Origin: Scilla litardierei
Lineage: Eukaryota > Streptophyta > Magnoliopsida > Asparagales > Asparagaceae
Assembly: GCA_030789695.1 (NCBI GenBank)
Contig: CM061142.1
Location: 798,673,258-798,737,257, forward strand
Length of the DNA: 64,000 nt
Direction of reading: 5' to 3'
The notes below the pieces were generated by a model. It did not search any database. It saw only the letters and a program-made list of their open reading frames with translations, and was not told the origin of the DNA. Of this stretch, positions 11,024 through 20,664 are shown piece after piece. The first letter of the stretch is position 1. Every line of letters begins with the position of its first letter. A program made the translations under genes and the position numbers.

Positions 11024-11131
11024 ATGTTAGATCCCGAGCCTGAGTACCTTGTTGAGGACGAGGTGTTTGCTGACGCCGAGCCCGAGCTTGTGTTTGACGG
11101 GGAGTACGTGGACACTGGGGACCAGTCCTAG
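11024..11131 (+). CDS. Acidic 35-residue mini-ORF in W 5' LTR
   Basis: ATG 11024 to TAG 11131. About a third of the residues are Asp or Glu and there is no Lys or Arg; it starts MLDPEPEYLV and ends TGDQS. The copy in the 3' LTR (20137-20244) is identical as far as I can read. It has no known domain. It may be a real leader peptide or uORF, or chance; codon-like conservation between copies cannot be tested because the LTRs are young. Confidence 0.35.
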   Translation: MLDPEPEYLVEDEVFADAEPELVFDGEYVDTGDQS

Positions 11132-11475
11132 TGTCTTCGTTGTGTTTTCCTTTTGTTTAGACTGCTGTTTTGTTGTCGGTGCGTAGCACCTATACTTTGT
11201 TACGTTGTTGCTTTTGTTGGCCTTGTTCTGGGCTTTTAGACTCTTTCTTTTAGCCTGGTGGCTTTTCTGGATGTTGGACTTATTTCCGTGTTGGACATTA
11301 TGAGATATGAGAATTTTATTTCTATCTCTCCTTGTGCTATTATTGTTGTTCCGTTTGTGGTTACAGGGACCTGCTTATGTTTTATTGACGCTTATCGGGT
11401 TTGGGGCTTCACGGCTCCACTCTCGTGCGGACCTTTTCACGTCTCGCCTCCATTTTAGGGAAGCGGGTCGTGACA

Positions 11476-11618
11476 GGTTTTGTGGGTGGCCCATGCAGGT
11501 CCTTCTGTAACTGCGATTATCGGAATAGAGATAATAATATTAGAATGTCCAATAAACTAAGTTCGACGTCCGAGTCATAAGCTATGAGTCTAATCTGCTT
11601 CGTTTTCTGTGTCATTAG
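11476..11618 (+). other. W leader; no clear primer-binding site
   Basis: After the LTR the sequence reads GGTTTTGTGGGTGGCCCATG. It does not match the tRNA-Met type site TGGTATCAGAGC used by A2 and U. Either the site uses an unusual tRNA or it is lost. Confidence 0.5.
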
Positions 11619-12797
11619 ATGGCAGGAAGGAGATTCACCCGTGGTGGAGGTAGTGGTGCGCTCCCTCATGATGAGGAGCCTGAGCGGGAACCCACCAGCG
11701 GTGAGATGATGCGGATGATGCTCCAGATGATGCAAGTGCATCAGGGCGTGCTCCTGTAAGTCCAGAATGCTCCACTTGCTCGAGCTGCCCGGGCTCTTCC
11801 GGATGCCCCTCGCTCTGAGCCGGGAGTGAAGCAATTTCGGGAGCTGGGTCCCGCATATTTTGATGGGTCTGAGGGTCCTCTGGCTGCCGATGAGTGGATT
11901 CGGAACATAGAGGATAACTTGAAGATGGCCAAGATCACCCCGGCTGGATGGGTTGATTTGGCGAAGAGGCAACTCAAGGATAATGCTCGAAACTGGTGGG
12001 ATGCGGAAGAGAAGATGTTGGTGGAGCCGATAGCTTGGGCTACCTTTAAGTCCATGTTTGATGAGGAATTCTTTCCGAAGGCTGCGAAGAAGGAGATGCT
12101 GCAGCGCTTCATTGATCTGAAGCAAGGGAGCTTGACGGTGGACCAGTACCACCAAGAGTTCACTAGGCTGAGTCGGTTCGCACCGAAGATGGTGCAGGAT
12201 GCTGATGAGAGGGCTCAGAGGTTCCTGCAGGGACTTGCTTTGGAGCTCCAGAGTTTTGTGTCTTCCTCCGATCTGGACTCTTATCAGAAGGTTTTGGTCG
12301 TTGCCAGGAGGCAGGAGCTGAACCTGAGTCAGAGGAGAGGGCATGTTTCTGGTGCTGGGAAGAGGCCTATGGAGCAGGCCAGAGCGGTGGTTAGGCCTAG
12401 TTTCAAGCCTAATCAGCCAGCTCAGTTTAAGAGGCCAGGAGGGCCTATTCTGAAGACTTGCCATTTCTGCGGCAAGCCTGGCCACATCAAGGAACAGTGT
12501 CGGAAGTTTTTGGGCCAGTGTCTGGTTTGTGGTGATGCTTCCCATGTCGCGAAGGATTGTCGGCATGCGGGTCAGCTGCGGAAGGCGCCTGTTGCAGCAC
12601 AACCGTTGCAGCAACGAGCATCTGTTCCTGCTGGTCGTGGAGCAGCTCTTGTTCCACAGAGGCAGGCTTTTCAGCAGGCTGTTCCACCGAGGAGGCAGGC
12701 TTTTCTGATGACCGTTGTGGAGAGCGAGGCTGTGGATGAGGTTATCGCAGGTAATCCTCAATCTAGCTATTACTTTCCTAGCTGGTTTGAATGTTAG
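11619..12797 (+). pseudogene. gag: W gag
   Basis: Gag of a Ty3 chromovirus. ATG 11619 (MAGRRFTRGGG), a Met-rich MMRMMLQMMQ segment, then the capsid region (about 11826-12330) with FDGSEGPLAADEWI and W/L spacing typical of the retrotransposon gag domain, then a basic nucleocapsid with two zinc knuckles, CHFCGKPGHIKEQC and CLVCGDASHVAKDC (about 12460-12560). One nonsense TAA at 11757 breaks the frame after residue 46. Without splicing the frame stops at 12795-12797, inside intron 1; with splicing it enters the protease. Confidence 0.92.
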
Positions 12798-12862
12798 ATT
12801 GTGTTGTTTGCTTGAGCATGGTTGTTTGCTAGACTAGGGTTTGATTGTTAATTGCTTGTTAG
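12751..12862 (+). other. Intron 1 of W gag-pol (112 bp, GT-AG)
   Basis: Donor CGCAG|GTAATC and acceptor TTGTTAG|GTGTGG. Removal joins the gag frame (phase 0) to the protease frame (phase 1), with the codon GGT split across the junction, giving an uninterrupted lead into the protease. The length is not a multiple of three, so the frame shift is exactly cured by splicing. The interior is T-rich and holds the stop of the unspliced Gag frame at 12795. This matches the features of a real plant intron. Confidence 0.8.
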
Positions 12863-13329
12863 GTGTGGTTTTGGTGTGCACATTTCCTGCACGAGTCCTC
12901 TTTGACTCTGGTGCATCGATGTGCATTATTTCTCGGAGCTTCGTGGAGAGGCATTCCTTGTCGACGTCCCCTCTTCCCAAGAGTTGGAATATCGTTACAG
13001 GGAATGGCATGGTCTCGGTGCATCGTGGTTGCAATTCTTGCTCGTTGGTGGTCTGTGGACATGAGCTTTTCGCTGATTTCATTGTCCACGACATCATCAA
13101 CTATGATGCAGTTCTTGGGATGGATTGGCTTGCGAGCTTCTATGCTACGATCGACTGTCGAAGGAAGAAGGTGGTGTTCGAGATTCCCGGACATCCGGTA
13201 TTTGAGTTCAGTCGTGGTAGCAATTCGCTTGGTCCTGTCAGATTTCGGGCCAGGCCGGTGGAGGTTGTGGCTATGCAGATGGAGTTGGAGTGGCCAGCTG
13301 TGGTGCGTGATTTTGGCGACGTCTTCCCA
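12863..13329 (+). pseudogene. W protease
   Basis: Retropepsin-type aspartic protease that would cleave the W polyprotein. LFDSGAS carries the catalytic Asp (about 12899-12919), and AVLGMDWL (about 13110-13133) is the second-half motif common in chromoviruses. The segment ends at RDFGDVFP, which normally leads directly into the reverse transcriptase. Here an in-frame TAG at 13330-13332 follows. Confidence 0.88.
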
Positions 13330-13332
13330 TAG
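13330..13332 (+). other. Junction of RT-core deletion in W
   Basis: Left of the junction is the DVFP end of the protease-RT connector. Right of it is [20 protein letters not shown], which in relatives lies after the RT palm and thumb. All RT catalytic motifs, including the Y/F-x-DD box, are absent. By the known layout the missing part is several hundred bases. The frame is kept across the junction apart from the TAG. This makes W non-autonomous. Confidence 0.85.
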
Positions 13333-13920
13333 AAGATTAGGGCCATCAGAGAGTGGCCTGTTCCGTCGTCTGCGTCTGAGATTCGGAGTTTCCTTGGACT
13401 TGCTGGTTACTATCGGCGTTTCATTAAGGACTTTTCCCGTATTGCTGAGCAGATGACCAGGTTGACGCGGAAGGATGTTGCTTTTGTTTGGTCGGGTGAT
13501 TGTGAGAATGCTTTTGGCGTTCTGAAGGAGAGGTTGACGACTACCCCTATTCTTGTTGTGCCTAATCACAGCGGTGGATTTGAGATCTTTTGCGATGCTT
13601 CTGGCAAGGGTCTCGGTTGTGTGTTGCATCAGCACGGCCATGTTGTGGCTTATGCGTCTCGTCAGCTTAAGGTTCATGAGAAGAATTACCCGACGCATGA
13701 TTTGGAGTTGGCTGTCGTGGTGTTTGCTCTTAAGATTTGGAGGCACTTCCTGCTGAGTGAGAAAGTGAAAATTTTCACCGATCACAAAAGCTTGAAGTAT
13801 ATTTTTACTCAGAAGGAGCTCAACATGTGACAGCATCGATGGTTGGAGCTCATGGCGGATTATGATATTGATTTGCAGTTTCACCCTGGAAAGGTGAATG
13901 CGGTCCCTGATGCGCTGAGT
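13333..13920 (+). pseudogene. W RT connection and RNase H
   Basis: Contains [16 protein letters not shown] (RT connection) and RNase H with active-site segments [31 protein letters not shown] and [11 protein letters not shown], so the D-E-D acidic residues are present. A TGA at 13828-13830 in NM-stop-QHRW is best explained as CGA to TGA. The frame is otherwise open and continues into integrase. Confidence 0.88.
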
Positions 13921-15196
13921 AGGCTTCCAGCGGTGATGATTTTGACCTCGCAGTGGAGATTGCAGCAGGATTTCTGCGAGTCTGGAGTGGAGATTGTCCT
14001 TCCTGGGGAGGATTCATCGCTGATGTACATGCAGGTACAGTCAACAATCGTGGATCGGATTAAGGCTGGCCAGGCTGAGGATCCGAAGCTGGTAAAGATT
14101 CGGGAGCAGGTGGAAGCCGGTCTGCGGACTGACTTTTTGATTCATGAGGATGGCTCGCTGAGGTTTGGAGCCAGGTTGTGTGTGCCGGCTGGGGATATTA
14201 GAGAGGAGTTGATGGTGGAGGCACACAGTTCGTCGTATTCCGTGCATCCTGGTGGCACCAAGATGTACCAGGATCTTCGTCTGAATTATTGGTGGCATGG
14301 TATGAAGAGGAGTGTGGCTCGGAGTGTGGCCAAGTGCTTGGTTTGCCAGCAAGTGAAGGCGGAGCATCAGCGTACGGCCGGGTTGCTACAACCGCTTCCG
14401 ATTCAGGAGTGGAAATGGCAACACATCACTATGGATTTCGTGACTGGACTACCTCGGAGTCCGAAGCAGAATGACGCGATTTGGCTGATCGTAGATCGAT
14501 TGACCAAATCCGCGCACTTTATTCCATTCCGAGTGGGACAGTCCACTGAGGCACTAGCAAGTAGATATATGGAGGTAAAATTCTTTTACTCTCCGTTTTT
14601 ATTTCCTTTTTCCTAGTTTGGATAGTGATGTAACGTGAATCGTGCAGGAGGTCATGCGAATTCATGGAGTTCCCGTGAGTATCGTGTCAGACAGAGACAC
14701 GATGTTCACATCTCAGTTCTGGCATAGTTTACAGAAGAGTTTGGGTACGCGTCTGAGTTTCAGCACGGCGTACCATCCGAAGACGAATGGCCAGTCCGAG
14801 AGGACGATTCAGATTTTGGAAGACATGCTGAGGGCGTGCATGTTGGATTTCAAGGGTTCGTGGGAGGACCATCTACATTTGGTGGAGTTCTCTTACAACA
14901 ACAGCTTCCAGGCGAGTATTGGCATGGCGCCTTTCGCCGCTCTTTATGGGAGGAAATGTCGATCGCCATTGAGTTGGGATGACGTTGGTGATCGGGAGCT
15001 GTTGGGACCTGAGATGATCGTGGAGGCCGTGGATATCGTCAGGAATATTCGGGAGAGGTTGAGGATTGCTCAGGACCGTTTTAAGCATTGGGCGGATGCT
15101 AAACGTCGTCCTTTGGAGTTTCAGCCGGGCGACCATGTGTTCTTGAAGATTTCCCCGAATCGCGGTGTGATTTGTTTTGGGAAGCGAGGGAAGTTG
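13921..15196 (+). pseudogene. W integrase, N-terminal and catalytic part
   Basis: Integrase inserts the cDNA. The zinc-binding HHCC region is at about 14220-14350 (VHPGGTKMYQ ... CLVCQQVK). The catalytic core has ITMDFVTGLPRS (first Asp), IVSDRDTMFTS (second Asp, after intron 2) and YHPKTNGQSERTIQ (Glu). Intron 2 splits the core at 14575-14647. The C-terminal part breaks off at 15196 where V is inserted, and resumes in the same frame at 17762. Confidence 0.9.
14575..14647 (+). other. Intron 2 of W, inside integrase core (73 bp, GT-AG)
   Basis: Donor ATATGGAG|GTAAAA, T-rich interior (TTTTATTTCCTTTTTCCTAG), acceptor TCGTGCAG|GAGGTC. Upstream frame is phase 1 and downstream frame phase 2; removing 73 bases restores one frame at a codon boundary, giving RYMEE next to VMRIHG as expected from relatives. 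Unspliced RNA terminates at about 14616 within the intron. It has no target duplication or inverted repeats that would suggest a transposon. Confidence 0.82.
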
Positions 15197-16497
15197 TGTA
15201 GGAATATTATGCCCTCAAGGCCATTTATTCCTGTGTGAATAGCACAAACATCTTGTTCGAAATAACAGTAAGCTGTTTGGTAATAATTTATCTAAGTTAT
15301 ATTGTAATTAGATGTCGACTTAGGTAAAGTCCTGAGACTTTATGCAAGGTCAAACGGATATCGAGATGAGTATCTCGATCATGGAGAAACGTTTGACCGT
15401 CTGTAGCATAAGTCTAAAATGGTTCGTGGTCGTAGATGTTCCGAGACAAGGATATCGAAACATCGGATAGACCATTGTGTCTTAGTCTTCACCGTTTAGC
15501 GGTGGCGATGATCTCATGATCACTTGACTTGGCGAAGTCGAAGACAAGACACAGGTGCTCATTAGAATGAGTTCACTGAACGATCCACTAGAGTTATCAC
15601 ATGGTTATATTGACCAATCTGTCAGTGATAACTCTGAGTGATGATAGGATAGTTGGTCTTTTGACTTGAGGTCATTTTGACGGACCTGTGCGTGAACGGT
15701 GCCACTTAGATCAATTGACCTAGCTTCGAGGCAAGGCCTGTCGAAAGGTCTTTTGATTGGGTGTCACTTGAAACGTACGAGGCGAGTAATGACCAAGAGA
15801 GGATTCGTCTCTCCCGGTCAATGGGAGTTAGTGTCGTAGAGTTAGTTCGGTCTTTAGTAAAAACTCTGCGCAGAGTATGTTGGAAGAAGTCCAACATTAG
15901 TTGACTAAAGATCGATAGAAACTAACCGGAGTCAAGTTATTGGGGTTGACAGTTTGACCGTACCCCAGACTTGATCCGAACGACATATTTAAGACGAAGA
16001 GACTATAACTACGGAATTCATCACGGAAACAGTCAGGTGGTCCCGACAATACTCATGTCAATGAGTCAACCACATAATGATGATTCCTGAAGCAGGGACG
16101 GCAACCACTGCTCGTGGTCACTGCCGTATAGGGCTTCGAGCCCAACCTGTTGTAAGGGTCAGGCTGTAGGGTCTCACACAGAGTGCTAACGCTTCGTCTA
16201 GTAATAGGTAGAAATTAGTTAGGGAGAATAATTGCATTTTTGATGCAAGGGATGAAATAATTGCATTTGATGCAATATGATAATTTAAGCTTAGATAGGG
16301 ACTATTTTGCATTTGATGCAAAAGCGATTAAATGTGTATTAAATTGTTTAATACAATATTTAATAAAATAAACGCAAGGAAAAGTTCACGGGTAAGACGG
16401 GAATGTCCCGGTCTAGACCCAGGTTCGAACGGCGTCCAAATCGGACACCAAATGCTCAAGTTAGAGCCAAAACAGTCCAAAGAATCAGACCAGGACA

Positions 16498-16745
16498 AGC
16501 CCAGGCAGAACAGGCTGCCTGGGCTAACCCAGGCGCTGCCTGGGCTAAGCCCAGGCTCGGCCTGGGCTAGCCAGGCTCGGCCTGGGCAAGCCCAGGCGCA
16601 AGCCTGGGCTAAGCCCAGGCCGCCTGGGCTAAGCCCAGGCGCGCCTGGGCTAAGCCCAGGCGCGCCTGGGCTCTGCCCAGGCGCGGGCCTGGGCGCGCCC
16701 AGGCGCATGGGTGAGCCCAGGCGCGGCCTGGGCTCTGCCCAGGCC
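16498..16745. repeat. CCTGGGC/GCCCAGG palindrome array in V
   Basis: Roughly 15 units of CCTGGGCTAAGCCCAGG and variants with GCGC, TCGG or TCTG in the middle, back to back. Read on either strand it is nearly the same sequence. U carries a GCGGGC/GCCCGC array at the matching LTR position (57563-57665), so the position is conserved but the word is not. Confidence 0.9.
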
Positions 16746-17102
16746 ATTTTGCGCGCGCGATTGATGCAGCGGGGCCCACTGGTGGGCCCCAAGCCTAGGG
16801 TTTCGAACCCTAATCACAGATTTGCATGACGGCTGATTTCTTTGGCGAAAATCTGATTTTTGTCAATCTTTGGACACTCAATTGGAGGGCCAAACGACCT
16901 CCGATTGACGAACGGTTTTTTCCTATGCGTTCACCGTTGAACGCTTGTCGTATTGATAGGTTGTATCAATCCTGAAGCTCAACGGTGAGTGAGTTAAAAT
17001 TCACGGAAGTTTGCACTTTGTGAAGTGCAAACTAACTTGATTTTAATTAACCCAATAATTAGTCCCACATCGGATTTTGAGAAAAGGGGAGAGTCCGCCG
17101 CC

Positions 17103-17112
17103 TATATAAATA
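17103..17112 (+). promoter_or_regulatory. TATA box of V
   Basis: TATATAAATA in CCTATATAAATAGGGG, matching the U LTR box at 57228-57237 on the minus strand. Confidence 0.6.
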
Positions 17113-17384
17113 GGGGTCTCCCCCCTTTCTCAAAACTCGTCCCAAGCTCTAGATCTGAGCGGCTCTCGTAAATGTTGGAGCACGCTCGGATCTAAGCTTA
17201 AATAAATATTTTCTCTTCTCCCTAAATTTCTGCCTTACTCCTGCGGGCTCTAGCAAAGCTACAAAGGAGTTCGGATTCTGGATCCGAAATCTTGGCGGAG
17301 GTTTCACTCACGTGAAACTTTCTTCGGCGGTTGGTTGGCTCGGCGACACGGGGATTGATCGCCTCGGGGTGCGGAGCGGTTCGA

Positions 17385-17440
17385 GGAGCGGTTCGGGGAG
17401 CGGTTCAAAGGAGCGGCTCGGCGTGGGACGGGAGCAGCTC
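17385..17440 (+). repeat. GAGCGGTTCG short tandem repeat in V
   Basis: Four imperfect units of GAGCGGTTCGGG / GAGCGGTTCAAAG / GAGCGGCTCGG. Local slippage repeat. Confidence 0.6.
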
Positions 17441-17756
17441 GGAAGACGGCGCGGAACATCTCGCCTGCTCCAGGGCTGAGATTCCGGGTATGTGGTTAAA
17501 GTATTATTAGCATTAGTTTAGTTTAATCGCAGTAGGCTAGATCCTTCTTGGGATGGTCAGACCCATCCCAAGTCGGCATAGATCTTGGCATAGGGTCTTG
17601 GACCTTAGGGCTAAATGAAAAATGTTTTTTAAACTGCATGTTAATTAGTTAACATATGTTTTTCTTCCGCTGCTATGATTTTTCTGTATATGTTCCGTCC
17701 GACTTAGGACGGGACTAGAGTTTTTGTGCCCTAAGGGACCGCCCAATCTCCCAACA

Positions 17757-18120
17757 AGTTGAGCCCGCGATACATTGGACCGTTTGACATTTTGGAGAGG
17801 GTTGGCGAGGTAGCTTATCACTTGGCCTTGCCGCCATCTTTGGAAGGAGTTCACAATGTTTTCCATGTGTCGCAGCTTCGTCGATACATTGGCGATCCAT
17901 CTCATGCGGTGGATTTTTCGGAGATTACCGTTTGCCCCGATATGACGTATGACCAGCATCCAGTGCAGATCCTGGACAGGCGTCAGAAATCGCTTCGGAA
18001 CAAGATTGTCAATCTTGTGAGGGTGATGTGGCGACACGGCTCACCTGGAGAGTCTACTTGAGAGAATGAGGATGAGATGCGAGAGCGTTTCCCACTTTTG
18101 TTTCCGGACACGTGAGTGTT
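17757..18120 (+). pseudogene. W integrase C-terminus with chromodomain-like tail
   Basis: Resumes after V with SPRYIGPFDILERVG (the GPF/Y module) and NVFHVSQLRRYI. It then carries PVQILDRRQKSLRNK and LVRVMWRHGSPGEST, the chromodomain-like tail of Tekay/Del chromoviruses that can guide insertion to heterochromatin. A TGA at 18059-18061 stands where relatives have Trp and is consistent with TGG to TGA; the open frame after it (NEDEMRERFPLLFPDT) shows the intended end near 18112. Confidence 0.88.
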
Positions 18121-18148
18121 TGGAAATTCCGAGGACGGAATTTTTCTT

Positions 18149-18161
18149 AAGTTGGGGAGGA
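18149..18161 (+). promoter_or_regulatory. Polypurine tract of W
   Basis: AAGTTGGGGAGGA immediately precedes the 3' LTR start TGTAACG, as is usual for Tekay/Del elements. Confidence 0.85.
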
Positions 18162-20588
18162 TGTAACGACTGGTTTTCATGTATCTGGATTTATTATATT
18201 ATAATATATGTTTTGGTGGATTTTCTCCTCATGTGTGGTTTTCTTCTCCGTGACTTTCATTTTCGATCGTTTCGTCGTGTTTTCTCGTTTCTTCCTTAGG
18301 ATCGTCGATTTCGGAGTAAGTCATTCGTGACGGGCTTCATAACGGTCGTATCTTACTATTAGATCAAGCCTAGGAGTCTTAGGAATCGATCCCGGAGCTC
18401 CGCGCTCCGTATCAGAACTTTTGGTGCTTATTAGCCGGTGTAAGAAGGGGCATCGACCGACTAGATGACGATCCAGTCGGTCGGCAATCCTTCTTGAACC
18501 GACTAGTTGGCTTTCTAAATTTCTCAGGAGTTACTGTTTATCGTTAGTCGGTCTAAGAACGTTGGTTGACCGACTAGGTTGTAAACTAGTCGGTTAGCAA
18601 TGCTTCTTTAACCGACTAACTCTTCAACTAATTTTTGGTATCAGTACTGTTCACTCTTAGTCGGTCTAAGAATGTTCATCGACCGACTAGATGTCAAACT
18701 AGTCGGTCAGTATTTGTTCCTTGACCGACTAAATCTAAATCCTATTTTCGTTCAGAAGTTACTGTTTACACTTAGTCGGTCTGCGTTGGTCGACCGACCG
18801 ACTAGTTTCCAAACTAGTCGGTCAGTGGTTGCTCTTTGACCGACTAATCTGTGTTAAAACCCTAATTTCTGGGCAGCCGCCAGCCCATCCTATTTAAACC
18901 CCTCCCAAACGTTTTCTTCTTCCTCCACTCGACCCAAAACCCTAGTTTCTCCCCCATTGAGCCCCCATCTTCCTCAAAACCTTATTCCTCCATTCCAAGC
19001 TCATCCTCCATCATCCAAACCATCCCTCAACACATTCTACCCCTCATCTTCCCCAAAATCTCATCAAATCCCCAAAATCCCCCAAAAACTCTAGTTCTCC
19101 AAACTTCTCCATTCGTTTCCAGATCTGGTCCCTAGGTTCTCCGGAGTGTTTCTTCCGCCTCCTCACGGTAAGAAATCGATCTCTTGATGTTTTCATAACC
19201 TATTTGTATTTTTATGAAACCCTAATGAAATGAATGTTGTTTTGATGATTGTTTCCCCCATAACAGCGATTTCCCCGTAGATTAGCATCCGCGAGACGAA
19301 CCTTCGTGATCGTCATCCCCGGTGCTAGGCAAGTGAAACTTGCCACTTAGGGTTTAGGCCATGTTTTAGGCCATTTGCTTGTTGTAGGCGTAAAAGAGGC
19401 TAGGCGACGAAATGATACTCGCCTAGGCGCAAATTTAGGAACTAGCTTGACAACGAAGCTAGATCCGACATTTATCATGTTGCACAATTACCATGTCATG
19501 TTTAAATTCCATTAACGGTACGCAAATTAATTGTCATGTCATTGCATTCTTTAAGTGATCCCGTGATTGCGTAGCATCGCTACAATACTTGTGTTTCCTG
19601 GCTCGTGACCAGAAGCGAGCATAATGAGTTGCTAACCCCAACGCTCGATATTGAATTGTGAACTAGGAAAACAAGCTCCAGTGCGGGGCAACCCTGGCTC
19701 ATTTACTGGGCTCATGTACAGGGACCCTGGCTTGTTTACGTGTGGGATGGGGTAAGAGTTAAGCGGTCATTCAACTGGGGGTCTGCCTGATCAGCAACTG
19801 CAGTTGTAAGGCGTAAACTCTGGGGTGGGGTAGTGTTAAGCGGCCAATCAGCATGAATGCTATACCATTCAGCTGTAAGGCGTAAACATCTACGAACAAC
19901 AGTGAAACGTGAATAGTGAATTTATTGAGATTGTTAGTAGCTTGGCTACTCTTGTCTTGTCTCGATAATTGTTCTCTTGTACTTATTGTTCACCATGTCT
20001 TGCCTGTGCACCCATGTTATAACTGCCATGTCATGCATACTAAAACTGCTAGGTTGCTAGTTGCCTTACTTTCAGTTTCCTTGCCCAAGTCTTTTAGACT
20101 TGCTGACATGTGCCCCTTTACTCTTTTGGGTGACACATGTTAGATCCCGAGCCTGAGTACCTTGTTGAGGACGAGGTGTTTGCTGACGCCGAGCCCGAGC
20201 TTGTGTTTGACGGGGAGTACGTGGACACTGGGGACCAGTCCTAGTGTCTTCGTTGTGTTTTCCTTTTGTTTAGACTGCTGTTTTGTTGTCGGTGCGTAGC
20301 ACCTATACTTTGTTACGTTGTTGCTTTTGTTGGCCTTGTTCTGGGCTTTTAGACTCTTTCTTTTAGCCTGGTGGCTTTTCTGGATGTTGGACTTATTTCC
20401 GTGTTGGACATTATGAGATATGAGAATTTTATTTCTATCTCTCCTTGTGCTATTATTGTTGTTCCGTTTGTGGTTACAGGGACCTGCTTATGTTTTATTA
20501 ACGCTTATCGGGTTTGGGGCTTCACGGCTCCACTCTCGTGCGGACCTTTTCACGTCTCGCCTCCATTTTAGGGAAGCGGGTAGTGACA
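18162..20588 (+). repeat. 3' LTR of W
   Basis: 2427 bp, near-identical to the 5' LTR. It repeats the palindrome cluster (18443-18850), TATA box (18891-18898), diverged tandem repeat and acidic mini-ORF (20137-20244). Ends AGTGACA, followed by the GACAC duplication. Confidence 0.95.
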
Positions 20589-20664
20589 GACACGTCCACC
20601 CCCACCGCCACCCCCACCGCCACCTCCGCCTCAGGACGGAGATGGCACAGCACCACCAGCTTAG

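Larger units (their letters stand above)
9050..11475 (+). repeat. 5' LTR of W
   Basis: Begins TGTAACGACTGG and ends AGTGACA-like (GTCGTGACA). The bounds come from pairing with the 3' LTR and the GACAC duplication. It holds a palindrome cluster, a TATA box, a diverged tandem repeat and a short acidic ORF. Confidence 0.95.
15197..17756 (+). mobile_element. Solo LTR V (copia type, related to U)
   Basis: 2560 bp from TGTAGGAATATTATGCC to CTCCCAACA, flanked by AGTTG at 15192-15196 and 17757-17761. Removing it plus one duplication restores the W integrase frame. The ends match the U LTR read on the minus strand (TGTAGGAGAATATGTGCC ... CCCCAACA), and both have a T-rich start, CG-rich palindromes and a TATATAAATAGGGG box in the same order. 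No second LTR or internal coding region is present, so it is a solo LTR left by recombination. ORFs over 16328-16829 are artefacts of the palindrome array. Confidence 0.9.
9050..20588 (+). mobile_element. Tekay/Del-type chromovirus W, split by V
   Basis: Complete Ty3 element with LTRs of 2426 and 2427 bp (9050-11475, 18162-20588) and a perfect target duplication GACAC (9045-9049, 20589-20593) in the third ORF of Y. Order is gag, intron, protease, RNase H, integrase with a second intron, chromodomain-like tail, polypurine tract. The RT core is deleted at 13329/13330. V interrupts the integrase C-terminus at 15197-17756. Long LTRs, two zinc knuckles and a C-terminal VQILDRR segment point to the Tekay/Del lineage. 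The two LTRs look about 1% different by eye, so W is fairly young. Confidence 0.93.

Noticed and set aside
13330..13332. TAG after the W protease as a programmed readthrough site
   Set aside because: The stop sits on the junction of a deletion that removed the RT core, so it is damage and not a regulated gag-pol signal.
13330..13332. RT gap in W as a third intron whose sequence was lost by splicing
   Set aside because: An RT-sized exon would have to be skipped; no splice donor remains and the two real introns are still present, which speaks against a spliced RNA template.
11517..13884. Large minus-strand ORFs opposite W gag and RNase H
   Set aside because: Antisense shadows of the real plus-strand gag and pol frames, with leucine/histidine/serine-rich composition and no motif.
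16328..16829. ORFs of about 150-165 codons in V on both strands
   Set aside because: Both are translations of the strand-symmetric CCTGGGC array inside a solo LTR.
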